The notes under the pieces were generated by a model. The model worked only from the letters and a program-made list of their open reading frames with translations, ran no database searches and was not told where the DNA came from. Both the position numbers and the translations under genes were made by a program. A stretch of DNA of 64,000 bases, from contig CM060833.1 of assembly GCA_030762175.1 (NCBI GenBank), positions 2,048,501 to 2,112,500 of the forward strand, read 5' to 3'. This DNA comes from Metallyticus violacea (lineage: Eukaryota > Arthropoda > Insecta > Mantodea > Metallyticidae). Positions 10,772-21,099 of this stretch are shown here, one piece after another; position 1 is the first letter of the stretch, and each line of letters begins with the position of its first letter.

Positions 10772-10776
10772 CGTCA
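10769..10776. promoter_or_regulatory. CRE-like palindrome TGACGTCA
   Basis: A perfect 8-bp TGACGTCA overlaps the upstream-ORF stop and the first base of the candidate signal-peptide ATG. It could bind CREB/ATF factors if this is a promoter-proximal region, but an 8-mer also occurs by chance. Confidence 0.2.
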
Positions 10777-10824
10777 TGAGACGGCTGCTAACGGCCTGTA
10801 TAATACTGCTTCTTACTCTGAACG
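10776..10824 (+). CDS. Exon 1 of candidate membrane-protein gene: signal peptide
   Basis: ATG with G at -3 opens 16 codons, MRRLLTACIILLLTLN, ending one base into codon 17 at a consensus donor (AACG|GTGAGT). Arg-Arg followed by a Leu/Ile-rich core is a textbook signal peptide. With exon 2 the junction reads ...LTLNASG-SP, a good signal-peptidase site. The phase 1 donor fits exon 2 (19528) and exon 3 (23405). Together they total 339 nt, 112 residues plus stop. The protein would enter the ER and become a type I single-pass membrane protein. Intron 1 would be 8.7 kb, so further symmetrical phase 1 exons cannot be excluded. I recognise no homologue. Confidence 0.55.
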
Positions 10825-12838
10825 GTGAGTTTTCATGTTTAAGAGCCTTTTGGTGTTCCTGGGTGCAAATAATCACAGCTCTGTGCTGGTGCGGTCCCAA
10901 ATGGCACTGGTGTACATTATAACAACAGAACACCACTTTGCTAAATGTGGGTTCTGTTTCTACCACCCAAATGTTACCTAATGTAATTAAAAGTGAACCG
11001 GTTTCCATAAAAAGAGAATTACTGAAGAGAAATATATTGAGCATTAGTTCTAACAAGAGACAAAAATGTTAGAGCAGACAAAACGAGGGTATCTTACAGC
11101 AGGCAGATTAGGCTTAAGGCTTTTTTATTAGAGCATGCAGAATATGACACACTAGATAGGTAATATCAGCACAGGGGAACTTTTAGCAAGTGAGGGAATT
11201 ATAACTATTGAAACAGCAACAGAATCCTAGTGGCCATGAGCTTTCAACGTTGCCAATGCTGTCAGTTTTACAACATACGAACAGTGCAAATAACTACAGC
11301 TGTTTGCTCTTCAAGCTGCGGATATAAAGCCAACATGCTTCTCTACGCTTCACAAAAGTCAATTAATGAATGAAAACGGCATGGCAGAGACCAAGTAAAG
11401 TGCTCTCCCTTTCTCCTTCTCTAATTATACGCACTACTCTCCTCTCTACGAGGGCAAAGAAATTAGCTGAGCAAAAGAACGACTCTTACATGCAGCTGAA
11501 GATGTTCTTCATTCTTCTTGAGACTCTATCTTTCTTTTAAGAATTTTAATAAATAATGCCAAACACAAACTGCTTTTACACAGCACAAAAGAGCAAACAT
11601 CAGATTTATCGATCTATATATAAAAGTATTTAGTACAGCATTGCAGAAGGGGACTTCATATCTGTAACAGATGTAACTATCGAGCAAGGTATGCTAAAGA
11701 ATTCCGGCAAAGAGGTAATGACAACATACACGACTGACGTTCTTTATCAATACTAGAAATGGTCAAGCAGTGTTTCCAGGTAATGTAGCACTTTTCAGTG
11801 GAACAATTCATCAAGCACCTATATGGCCATACTGTTTGATGACAGAAGGCAAACATTCTTAGTTTAGAACTGTGAAGCATATTTTATTACATTATTTCAT
11901 TACAAAAAGATTTCCAATTCTAATTTCACTACAAACATTACAAAATAAAAAGCATATTAAGGCAACACTTTTTTAAACCGAATTAAAAACAAGAATTGTT
12001 TATCCATAATAAATGCTCAAAGCTCTAGTGCATAAACCATTTTTATGTTGCAAAACCAAAAATGCTACTTGGAACCGTAAAAGAACCAAATCTGGTTGAA
12101 TTTGAGACAGCTGGAACCGCATATCTGGTTCTTCATCCAGAAAGATCTATTTAGTACCTACATAAGCAGAGAATTCTGATTCACATAAATAAGTGGCTGC
12201 AAAGATTGAAAGGATGATTTTAGCTTTATTAGATACAAATTTAAATTCGTCTTTTAAATGAATTCAGAATTCAGATAGTGCCTTCTTAGTTGGAAAAAAT
12301 ATCACAGAATCTGATGTCAAAATAATCAAGCATTCATATTGCTGCGTTGTCAGAGAGACTGACTTTTCTGTCACAGCAACCCTCATTTCAAACTTTTGCT
12401 TCACCTTACTTCTGTATGAAGAAGTAAAGATTATGTGTTGTCACCACACAACACTTTGAATTCTTAGGTCATGATTAAATAAAATTAACTAATTTCACAC
12501 TTTGGTCCAGAACTCCTTTGAAGGAAGGTGGCATCTTCTTCACAACAAGGGCTTGGGGGTGGAGGACGCAGTGGCTATTGCTGCACTCATTTGTTTTTTG
12601 TTAAATTTTGAGATAACACAGACATCGTTCTATCCACGGTCTTCGTGCCGTCGTTACACACATCGAAATAATTATCCAATAGGATGATGACTTCCATTGT
12701 TACCTGCGGAAGGTCAAGTATGTACCTCAATTAATTTTGCTCGAATTTTACCGACACACGACTCAGAGTCACACAAAATAAAACTTTTAATACTTGATCA
12801 TTATTTATTTTTCCTATTTCTTCAAGAAGCAGAACAGC

Positions 12839-12882
<44 letters not shown>

Positions 12883-13805
12883 TGTTCAATATTTAGAGAA
12901 ATGAACTTTTCTTCGTAAAACTGACATTCTATCCAAAAACGTTCAAAGTACAGCAGGTGCAACAGAACGATAATGTGACGAACGCGCCTGATTTCTACAC
13001 ATGTGCTTCTCTCTTTCTTTTTCAGATTCAAACATCAAAAGTTCTTTTATTTTTATCACTGCGAGGTAAAGCAAACAGATCCAGTGTAATTAAAATTAAT
13101 TCCTCGCGCCCGGCAAGAAGGTTTGTTGTATAATTCAGGAGGTTCCGTTTAATTGAGAAGGGTCACAGTGGCCTGTGTAAACAGCGCCCGAGCGTGTGCC
13201 CTGGCTAGCTGACAATACGCAGCAAGTTCACCCTGCTGCTTCCTTCAAAACACCTAGCAGAAACCTGTAGGAATTGACCTATTTCTGAAATGAGCGTTCT
13301 CCTCTGTCTAGTTCGATGTATGCAGCAGTTAAAACGAAAAGGAAGTGAATGCTGTGTTAATATTACAACTTTTTAAAGAAGAGTTAGGCATTTTGATACA
13401 AGCAAGAAAAATCAGTGGCATTTTCTGTTATTTTAGTCTAAAATTAAAATATTATTTAAAACCAATCCCTACATATGTTTTGTTGACGCCATCTTTTGTT
13501 GTTTTTAACTGCAAATTTAATGTTTAAAAGTGCATAACGTAAGGCGTATGTCAAAGTGATAAACTTCTATATATATGTATATGTAGATCTGAAATACCTG
13601 CCACTAGAAAATTTAAACTTTTTCTATTCTGCAAAACGTAACAAACTTTTTAACACATGTGTTGGAGGTCATTTGAGAAAAGCATCTTCTTTTAATCATT
13701 AATCACAATAATCTGACCCATAAGTATGCAGAAACTTTATACCAACATAAAGCTGGACATTTTTGGTTACAGTAAACGTAAACTGGATAAATGAGATTTT
13801 TATTA
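10825..13805. other. Intron 1, first part; AT-rich with (TA)n
   Basis: Putative intronic sequence with no further exon I can support. It includes a (TA)n run at 12841-12881 and a modestly GC-rich patch near 13160-13260. A - strand open frame at 10715-11056 lacks domain or splice support. Confidence 0.45.
12841..12881. repeat. (TA)n microsatellite
   Basis: About 20 uninterrupted TA units. The Tyr/Ile-rich frames through it are artefacts. Confidence 0.97.
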
Positions 13806-13852
13806 ATGATGTTTAACGCCCGTTTTTACTACTGAGGCACCACAGGCGGAGA
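13806..13852 (-). repeat. SINE family 1, 3'-end fragment
   Basis: On the - strand it reads the terminal 45 bp of family 1 (CGCCTGTGGTGCCTCAGTAG ... GGGCGTTAAACATC). Nothing upstream of this is retained. Confidence 0.8.
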
Positions 13853-14205
13853 ATTGATTTTGGTGTGTAGACTGTAATCGAAATAGGAGAGCTGGTAATA
13901 AAAACTTGGCCTGGCCTAATGTGTCTGTCAGTCCTGCAAAACGTCCTAAAACGGTTTTTTTTTTAATATCGTCTTTAGAAACGCCTCCACAATCTTCAAG
14001 ACAGCCTTCATGAACCAAACTGCTGACCCCGTAGTCCATTTTAAGCGAGGAACAGAGAAGCACGGAGCTAGGTTCGGGCTGTATAGAAGGTGGGACAATC
14101 ATTCGATGTTTTTTCTGGCCAAATTTTAATCGACAATGTTTAAAATGCGAGAGAACTGCATTGTCACGTCGAAGGCGCCAACCAGATGGATGCTATTCAG
14201 AGAGT

Positions 14206-14405
14206 TTTTCGGGTGTAAAATCCTAAGTATGGCTTCCTTCGGAAGGAAAATAAAGCCGTGGGTCCCGTGTCGTACATTTGCGGCATTATAAAGAACCTCA
14301 AGCCTGAAAGAAGAGGCCTCTGAGCAAATCACACACCCTGATTTGAATGGGACGCTGCTGATCTGAGATGTTAAAGAGCGTCCATAAATAAATCAAATCA
14401 AATGC
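14206..14405 (+). repeat. SINE family 2, 5'-truncated copy
   Basis: It matches the family body from the TTTTTCGGG segment through CTTCCTTCGGAAGG, AAGAGGCCTCTGAGCAAAT and the terminal TTAAAGAGCGTCCATAAATA. A short internal deletion follows the GAGCAAA block. Confidence 0.85.
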
Positions 14406-14889
14406 TCCACTACCAGACACCGTTCACTTGCCCCACCTTCTGGTCAGGCATCTGCAATCTCGGCAGTCATTTGTCACACACGCCCCTCATGTGTGAGCAT
14501 GGGCAACATGTCTGTCAGTTTATCTAACGTTATTTGTCGATCTTTCCAAACAATGACAATCTCGTTCACTGCAGTGGTTAGAGAACCGCGACCTCTTGTT
14601 GAAACTCGGCTTTCCTGTAACTAAACACCGAAGTGTTGATTGTGGCAGAACATCATCTCATATGCTTACCGTATACTTGCATGCCGAATTTCTGCATACG
14701 GAAGCAACATTTCAGAACAGCATACTGCCCCTTAGGAAGCGACTCCATTTGCCGCAGCCGACAATCAAACGCTTGCTCTTTGCTGGCCTTATATACTAAG
14801 ACGCATGCGCGCTTCCAATTTTTCCCACATGAGGTCTGTTCCTCTCAAGAAAAATTGTGTAATACCGGATCTCTACTGTGGGTTAAGAG

Positions 14890-14931
14890 AAAATAAATAA
14901 ATAAAATAAATAAAATAAAATAAACAATTAA

Positions 14932-14979
<48 letters not shown>
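14890..14979. repeat. (AAATA)n then (AAT)n simple sequence
   Basis: AAATA-type units pass into about 15 AAT units from 14932. No other SINE sequence precedes it. Confidence 0.95.
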
Positions 14980-15220
14980 CCTCAGCCCTCATAGCTTACA
15001 ATTACAACCTGCACCATACAGGGAAATTTCTAAGTAAGGAGCAAGGAAAAAGTGTGTTATATTCAAAAATCTTTATTTATAAAACACTTTTATCTGTTAG
15101 TATAATTATCAACCGTGAATAAATATAGAAGTTACTAAAAACAGGCGAAATACTGCAGAAATGCAATTATTTCTTTTAAAAAATCGCTAAAACGGACAAT
15201 TCATTGCTTTAAAATATATA

Positions 15221-15820
15221 TACCCGGGGTGCCAAAAGATTTATACACATTTTCACAATAGATATCTATTTGACAGGTAAATCAACAATGAACAAATGGA
15301 GCCAAGATTGTCGTATGGTGTTCTGTAAACAGATGCGACCCACATTACATTATGCTACCGTTGCTCCAACAAAATGGAGTGAAGGTTATCGTTTGAACAG
15401 CAGAAAACAAATTTGAAGTGGTATTGGAAAACCGAGAATGTTGTTGAAGTTCAAAGGCAATAGGACGAAGAGGTTTTCAGCGCGCTCTCCGCATCCGTTG
15501 GACTTCTACCTATGGGGAACTCTTAAGGATGTTGTATACCGTAGAAAACCAGCTACATTGACAGCACTTCGGGAAGAAATTGAAACGGCATGTGCTGCAA
15601 TCACTGAGGACACTTTCGTAAACGTTGCTCAGTCAGTAGTTCAACGTACTCAGAAGTGTATCGACTCTGATGTGGGCATTTTGAGCAACTGTTGTAACTG
15701 TAAAAGTGTAAAATGATTAGTGCTCATCATTTTCTGTTTGTGTGAATTCAGTTTTGCTATGTTAACACAGTTTTTTCTTTGCTTGAAGTGTGTATACATT
15801 TTTTGGCACCCTCTGTATAT
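15221..15820 (+). mobile_element. Internally deleted mariner-like element
   Basis: Inverted ends of about 28 bp are seen: GGTGCCAAAAGATTTATACA at 15228 and, inverted, GGTGCCAAAAAATGTATACA from 15806 back, with TA at both borders. The only transposase left is a C-terminal block at 15438-15716 that retains PLDFYLWGTLKDVVYRRKPA, the DDE-domain tail of mariner/Tc1-type proteins (the third catalytic acid is the D of PLDF), continuing to VVQRTQKCIDSDVG. The N-terminal and central regions are missing, so the copy is not autonomous. It lies in putative intron 1, about 25 bp from the next element. Confidence 0.8.
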
Positions 15821-15844
15821 ACAGGATGAGCCAATTATAGGGTC

Positions 15845-17535
15845 GTGGTCATTTTCCTCCGAAACGAAAGGGAAAATCGAAAAATGCTTCAGACAAAATT
15901 TGAAGTGTTCATAAGGGATCATAAGATAGCTATCTTACCATACAATTCTAAATGTCATTTAAAGGCCAAATCAATTTTTTCAAATTAAATTGTGCATTTT
16001 CTTTTCCAAGAATGGAAAGAGCATTCATTTTTTCAGTATAAAAGTTCTAGCACGTTTATCAGCTAAAAGCGATAGATAATGTGATATTTGACAAATAAGA
16101 CGACACTCTCACTTCTCTCTCTTTTATATTGTTATTGCTATGAAGGAAACTAATTTGTTTACACACGGAAACCCGTTTGTTAACATAACGAGAGCTCCTC
16201 ATCACCAATTAAAACCTCAAAGGACATTATTCTAAGTCAGTTCCACTTTGTTTTTCAATCTGGGATGTTCGATACATGATCAACGAGAGGGTCGATATGG
16301 TTTACATTTATGGCAAAGCTCATAAGAACGGTAGAGCAGCTTGCAACATACGGAGATCGATGTCCTGAAAAGAGGCAGTCATCTGTTAGAAATGTTCAAG
16401 GACTTGCGAACTTATTCTCCGAAACGGGAGGTGTCGCACCAAGAAAACACCATCGAATGAGTATTACTGGAGAAAATCGGAAGTCTGTATTAGCTGCAGT
16501 TGCCGCTAATCCTCACCGAAATTCCCGTCAACTGGTTTAGGAAGAGAGATTAGGCGTTACAAAAACATCCATCACATTAGCCTACATCAACCCCTTCATG
16601 GGATGATTTTCAGAAGCGTGTTGATTTTTGTCGACGGCTCTACTACAAGTTCAAAACTGTAACTTTCCCAACATTTTATTTTCTGATGAGGCGACATCAC
16701 CAATCATATTCAAGTGAACCGACATAACATACAGAGAAAAATCCAACATGGTTATGGGAAGTAGAGCATCAGCGGCAATGCAGTGTGAACATTTGGTGAG
16801 GCATTTTGGGATTCCGTATAACTGGACCATACTTCACTAAAGGTAAACTTAATGGCCAGAAATACAGAAATTGTTTTTCATCCAGAATTTCAAGTGTTGC
16901 TTGAAGGCGCACCCCTTGTGGACTGGGCTGGGCTGGGCTGCAATCAACACGATGGTTGTCCATCTCATTACTCAGTTGTAGCTCCAGAAATATTAAACAG
17001 AGAACGTATTGGTCGATGGATAGGACGTAGAGGACTAGTCCGTTGACCTGCCCGATCTCACTTCTTTAGGCTTCTTATGGAGATACATTAAAGAGAAAGT
17101 TTATGAAGAAGTACACCGTCAACAAATGAGGAATGTCTGAGCAAGAATCAGGGAAGAAACCTTGAGATGTGTTTATTGATCTTTTGAAGTACGTTTTGGA
17201 AAATGCAGCGAAGATACTTTCGAGCATTTACTGAATTGAAATTGTTTGTAAATTGATGCTAATAAAGTTAAAGTGAACGAAAAACATTCGCTGTCTTATT
17301 AGACTCGCATCTATCACCCCTACTAGAACTTTTATATTGAAAATTGAATGCCGTTTCCACTCCTAGGGGGAAAAAAAAACCGTTCCTTTTGCGAAAACAA
17401 ATTGACCTTGAAATGACATTGGGAAACGCATTTCAAGAACGAGTTAAAGTCGCCGTTTTATGTCCGCTTAGGAATACTTCAAATTTTGTCTGAATCATTT
17501 TTCGATTTTCCTTTTAGTTTCGGAGTAAAATGACC
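15845..17535 (+). mobile_element. Mariner-like element with ~220-bp inverted ends, dead transposase
   Basis: The left arm (15845 to about 16110) and right arm (about 17290 to 17535) are inverted copies, starting GGTCATTTT-CTCCGAAAC and retaining AAAATCGAAAAATG and CAGACAAAATTTGAAGT. The interior on + carries a decayed HTH transposase. ERVDMVYIYGKAHKNGRAAC and the frame NLFSETGGVAPRKHHRMSIT match the DUF4817-type N-terminus. LFSDEATSP near 16675 corresponds to the second catalytic block and LPDLTSLGFLW near 17050 to the third, where the expected acid is Gly. Multiple stops and frameshifts are present. Arms this long are unusual for mariners, whose ends are normally about 30 bp. Confidence 0.8.
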
Positions 17536-17689
17536 TGTACACATATATCCCTTTTAGCGAATTCCTAAGGATTTGCAGTTGTACCCATGAAAGAATTTTA
17601 GAAAAATTTCTTCACGGCTGTCTTGATCCTATTTACTAGGCACCATAAATTACGAGAAAAATTATAAAAGTATAATTATATATAAAATA

Positions 17690-18530
17690 TGTGTATTTGT
17701 TTGTGTTAGCGCTCTAGCGACCGCAAATTTTTTCTCTCAAGGAAACTCGGTATATACCATTGAAATAAAATAATAAATATAGTTTCCGAAAATCAAACTA
17801 TAAAAGCGGGGATTTACTTGAAAACTACAATTTAAAAATCGCTCTAGCGTCACCAATATTCGTTTTTTTTTTTTTCGCGTGAAAACTGTATATCAGCCGT
17901 TGACATAAAATAAGAAAAACAAGTTTAAGAAAATCAGGGAAATCGCACTTAGTGAGGGTGTACCTGATAACCGAAATTTAATGACTAGGGGTTAACGTAA
18001 AGCAAAAATCGCTATAGCTGCCGCAATTTTTGATTTTTATAAACAGAACTTGGTATATACAATTGAAATAAAATAACAAAAATAGCTGGAGAAAATAAGT
18101 GAAATCCGGCTATTAGGAGTGGGAGTTTACCTGGAACTTAACATTTAACAATCGCTCTAGCTGCACAAATATTTGTTTTTTTTTTGGGGGGGGAGGCAAC
18201 GAAACTCTGTTTATAGTATTTAAATAAAATAAGAAAAACAGTTTTTGAAAATCATAAGGCTATTGGGAGTGCGGGTTTATTTGAAACCCAATATTTGAAA
18301 ATCTCTCTAGTGACCCAAAACTTGTTTTTTCACAACAAAAGTCGATATATCCCATTTAAACAAAACAATTTATGAATATCAGGGCTATTAGGAATGGGAG
18401 TATACCTTAAAACCGAAATTTAAAATGCGCTATAGTGGGCACCAATTTCTCTCGCTCTGTAATAACCTTCACAATTTCGACTTGCTGAGGAATTCACTTA
18501 GTTTACGTAGTTCCTGCATGACAGACTTTT
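17690..18530 (+). repeat. Tandem ~145-bp repeat family, copy A
   Basis: Five to six degenerate units start near 17709, 17841, 18008, 18154, 18302 and 18428. Each unit runs CGCTCTAGCGnCCGCAATTT, a T-rich stretch, CTCGGTATATACCATTTAAA, AAAATAGTTT-TGAAAATCAG, CTATTAGGAGTGGG-GTTTAC and CTGAAACC-AAATTTAAAAAT. After the last unit come CGCTCTGTAATAACCTTCA and then directly AATTCACTTAGTTTACG. In copy C those two motifs are about 700 bp apart, so this copy has an internal deletion. Confidence 0.85.
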
Positions 18531-19204
18531 TCATACGAGAGGGGACTTTAAACGGCTGTTAGAAGGCCTACATGTTGTGCAAATAATTTAGTTACATTTT
18601 TATAATTTAACTTCTCTTACACTTTTTACATTCAAAATGTTGCTCTTCGTGTATGCTTGTTTCATTTACTTCAAATTTTCAACAATTAATAAAAAATTAG
18701 GATAAATCAATCGTCACTTTTATGTTAATCAGAAAATACGATAATTAATTTGTTCAATTGTAAAGAATTAAACATTATGTGAAGTTCTTCGCAGTCAACC
18801 AGAGCATGCGAAAATAATATATAGAGATGGTAGCTTATTTTCTCAAAATTAAATTTATGTGTCAATGATTTTACTATGTCATGATTATAATGTTAAATAT
18901 TTAAATCAACAGAATAAAATATTATTGGAGGTATCAAAACTGAACATTTACTGCACATGATAAATTTTTGAAGAACTTTGCTAAAACTTCACTAGTGGAT
19001 AACTTTACGCCTTGTTCAAAATGACATCACTTTATTGGTCTTTATCCTTTGCATGGAAACATTTCTTACTGATCGTTAAGGAAACCCGGCTGCGATATTC
19101 ATTTTGTTAATGATAATAAGCAAATCCCAAGTCATATTACAGAATCCAATATTCATGCATGAACTTTTTATTACTTTAAATCACAGCATAACGATCTTGT
19201 CTTA
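18531..19204. other. AT-rich intronic DNA
   Basis: No exon or transposon end seen. It is strongly AT-rich up to the abrupt GC rise at about 19205. Confidence 0.5.
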
Positions 19205-19500
19205 ATTAAAACAAAACCCTCGCGATCTGCGGTCTAAGGCTTACCAGATCTTGGCACGAAAACGTTTATCGGCCTTTTGTTCTGCCCACTAGCAGTCACA
19301 AGGTGAGACAGGGTCAAGCCGCTGCGAGTGGCGCCAAGCCACGCCCTGCCTTGTAACCTTTCACCTATTGGCCTCGGGTCGCTCTTGCCATATAGAGATT
19401 TTGGGGCACTTTGTGGAGCAGAGGAAGAAATTGGGTCTCGTCCCCCGAGCCCAGTTTTAGAATCCATAAAAACAAAACGGGAGCAATAAAGAAACTACAG
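19205..19500. other. GC-rich island upstream of exon 2
   Basis: Base composition changes sharply from AT-rich to GC-rich here. A - strand frame (19467-19234) is open, but its translation (for example DPISSSAPQSAPKSLYG) shows no known domain. It could be an alternative first exon or promoter of the gene, a GC-rich mobile insert, or a + strand exon I cannot define. Confidence 0.4.
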
Positions 19501-19527
19501 CTTAGAAAGTGGGCCTACCTTTTACAG

Positions 19528-19695
19528 CGAGCGGCTCCCCAGCACCCCAGGGGCAACATGGGCAGCCTCAGGCAGGCTCCCCAAGCACGCCGGGGCCCGG
19601 AGGGGGATACATCAGGAGGGGTCGAGGCTGGAGGGAGTGGCGTCGCGGAGACCCTACTCTCATTAACAGCCTGTGGAAGAGTAAGACGCCCTTGG
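19528..19695 (+). CDS. Exon 2 of candidate membrane-protein gene: ectodomain
   Basis: The acceptor CCTACCTTTTACAG ends at 19527 and a consensus donor (TTGG|GTAAGTA) begins at 19696. The exon is 168 nt, phase 1 at both ends. In the frame set by exon 1 it encodes 55 whole codons: a Ser/Pro/Gly/Gln-rich stretch (SGSPAPQGQHGQPQAGSPST), then GGGYIRRGRGWREWRRGDPT, then LINSLWKSKTPL. The + charge cluster of alternating Arg/Gly/Trp is notable for an ectodomain. The other two frames either stop inside the exon or stop immediately after joining exon 3. No known domain is visible, and low complexity makes homology by eye unreliable. Confidence 0.5.
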
Positions 19696-19702
19696 GTAAG
19701 TA

Positions 19703-20650
19703 CAGCCTTCCACATACACATTGTAGTGTAGAATGTGTTTACAACGATCTTATACATGTAAATATAATGTAGAACATCTTTGCAACCTTCTACATACATA
19801 TTGTAGTGTAGAACGATCTTCTACAATTAAATATAATGTAGAACATCTTTGCAACCTTCTACATACATAATGCAGTGTAGAACGATCTTCTACATTTAAA
19901 TATAATGTAGAACATCTTTGCAACCTTCTACATACACATTGCAGTGTAGAACGATCTTCTACATATAAATATAATGTAGAAAATCTTTGCAAGCTTCTAC
20001 ATACACATTGCAGTGTAGAACGATCTTCTACATATAAATATAATGTAGAACATCTTTGCAACCTTCTACATACATATTGTAGTGTAGAATGTGTTTACAA
20101 CGATCTTATACATGTAAATATAATGTAGAACATCTTTGCAACCTTCTACATACATTTTGTAGTGTAGAACATGTTTATAACGATCTTCTACATTTAAATA
20201 TAATGTAGAACATCTTTGCAATCTTCTACATACACATTGCAGTGTAGAACGATCTTCTACATTTAAATATAATGTAGAACATCTTTGCAATCTTCTACAT
20301 ACACATTGTAGTGTAGAACGATCTTCTACATTTAAATATAATGTAGAACATCTTTGCAATCTTCTACATACATATTGTAGTGTAGAATGTGTTTACAACG
20401 TTCTTCTACATTTAAATATAATGTAGAACATCTTTGCAACATTCTACATACATATTGTAGTGTAGAACGATCTTCTACATTTAAATATAATGTAGAACAT
20501 CTTTGCAATCTTCTACATACACATTGCAGTGTAGAATGTGTTTACAACGATCTTCTACATTTAAATATAATGTAGAACATGTTTAAAACAACCTGTTACA
20601 TCAGCATGCTAATGAAGAACATCTTCAACTACATTATTATGTAGGACTCC
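19703..20650. repeat. 69/80-bp minisatellite with hairpin-forming units
   Basis: About twelve units in tandem, of two lengths: 69 bp, and 80 bp with an extra TGTGTTTACAA. Each unit contains two GTAGAA...TTCTAC inverted pairs separated by AT-rich spacers (TAAATATAAT), so either strand can fold into serial hairpins. The array starts about 8 bp after the exon 2 donor and decays from about 20580. Because 69 is divisible by 3, it opens long repeat-encoded frames on both strands, which are artefacts. Confidence 0.95.
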
Positions 20651-21099
20651 ATAGGAAGCCAAATTATTAGACCAATGATCTCCATTTACACATGCAATCC
20701 CAAGATTGTATATGAGAAGTATAAACTTGAGTGTGCGTTCCTTAACACGTGGACTGTTAGGCACGGTTTCTTAATGTTCTCGTCATGATACCAGATTTTA
20801 TACGTGTCTCAATAACTTGGATTTGATTGTGATGTTGGTTTTCTTGATTTTCTTTTTTTACGATGGACTACAAATTCTCTATCATTTTCATGTTTGGGGT
20901 ACTAAGGGCATTCAAAACTTTTTTCAACCAGTCTATCCTTATTGAACAATAATATCTACAAGCATAATTGCAGGTTTAAACTTGCATAGTCACTGTCGTA
21001 CAGTTTGTTCAATTCAGCCCTGTGTCCATAGCTGGTGAAACGTCATGAATGTTTCTAAAGAAAAACACTAGATTTTACATTTTCACACACTATAAGGTA

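Noticed and set aside
10715..11056. 113-codon - strand frame over exon 1
   Set aside because: Overlaps the signal-peptide exon antisense; no domain, no splice signals. The + strand interpretation is better supported.
19750..20359. Long - strand frames (103 and 97 codons) with repeats such as RCSTLYLYVEDRSTLQCVCR
   Set aside because: They are the translation of a 69-bp minisatellite (divisible by 3). No start or splice context; the repeat changes frame at the 80-bp units.
19703..20650. Possible CRISPR-like array
   Set aside because: Units are contiguous 69/80-bp repeats with no unique spacers, in a eukaryotic genome.
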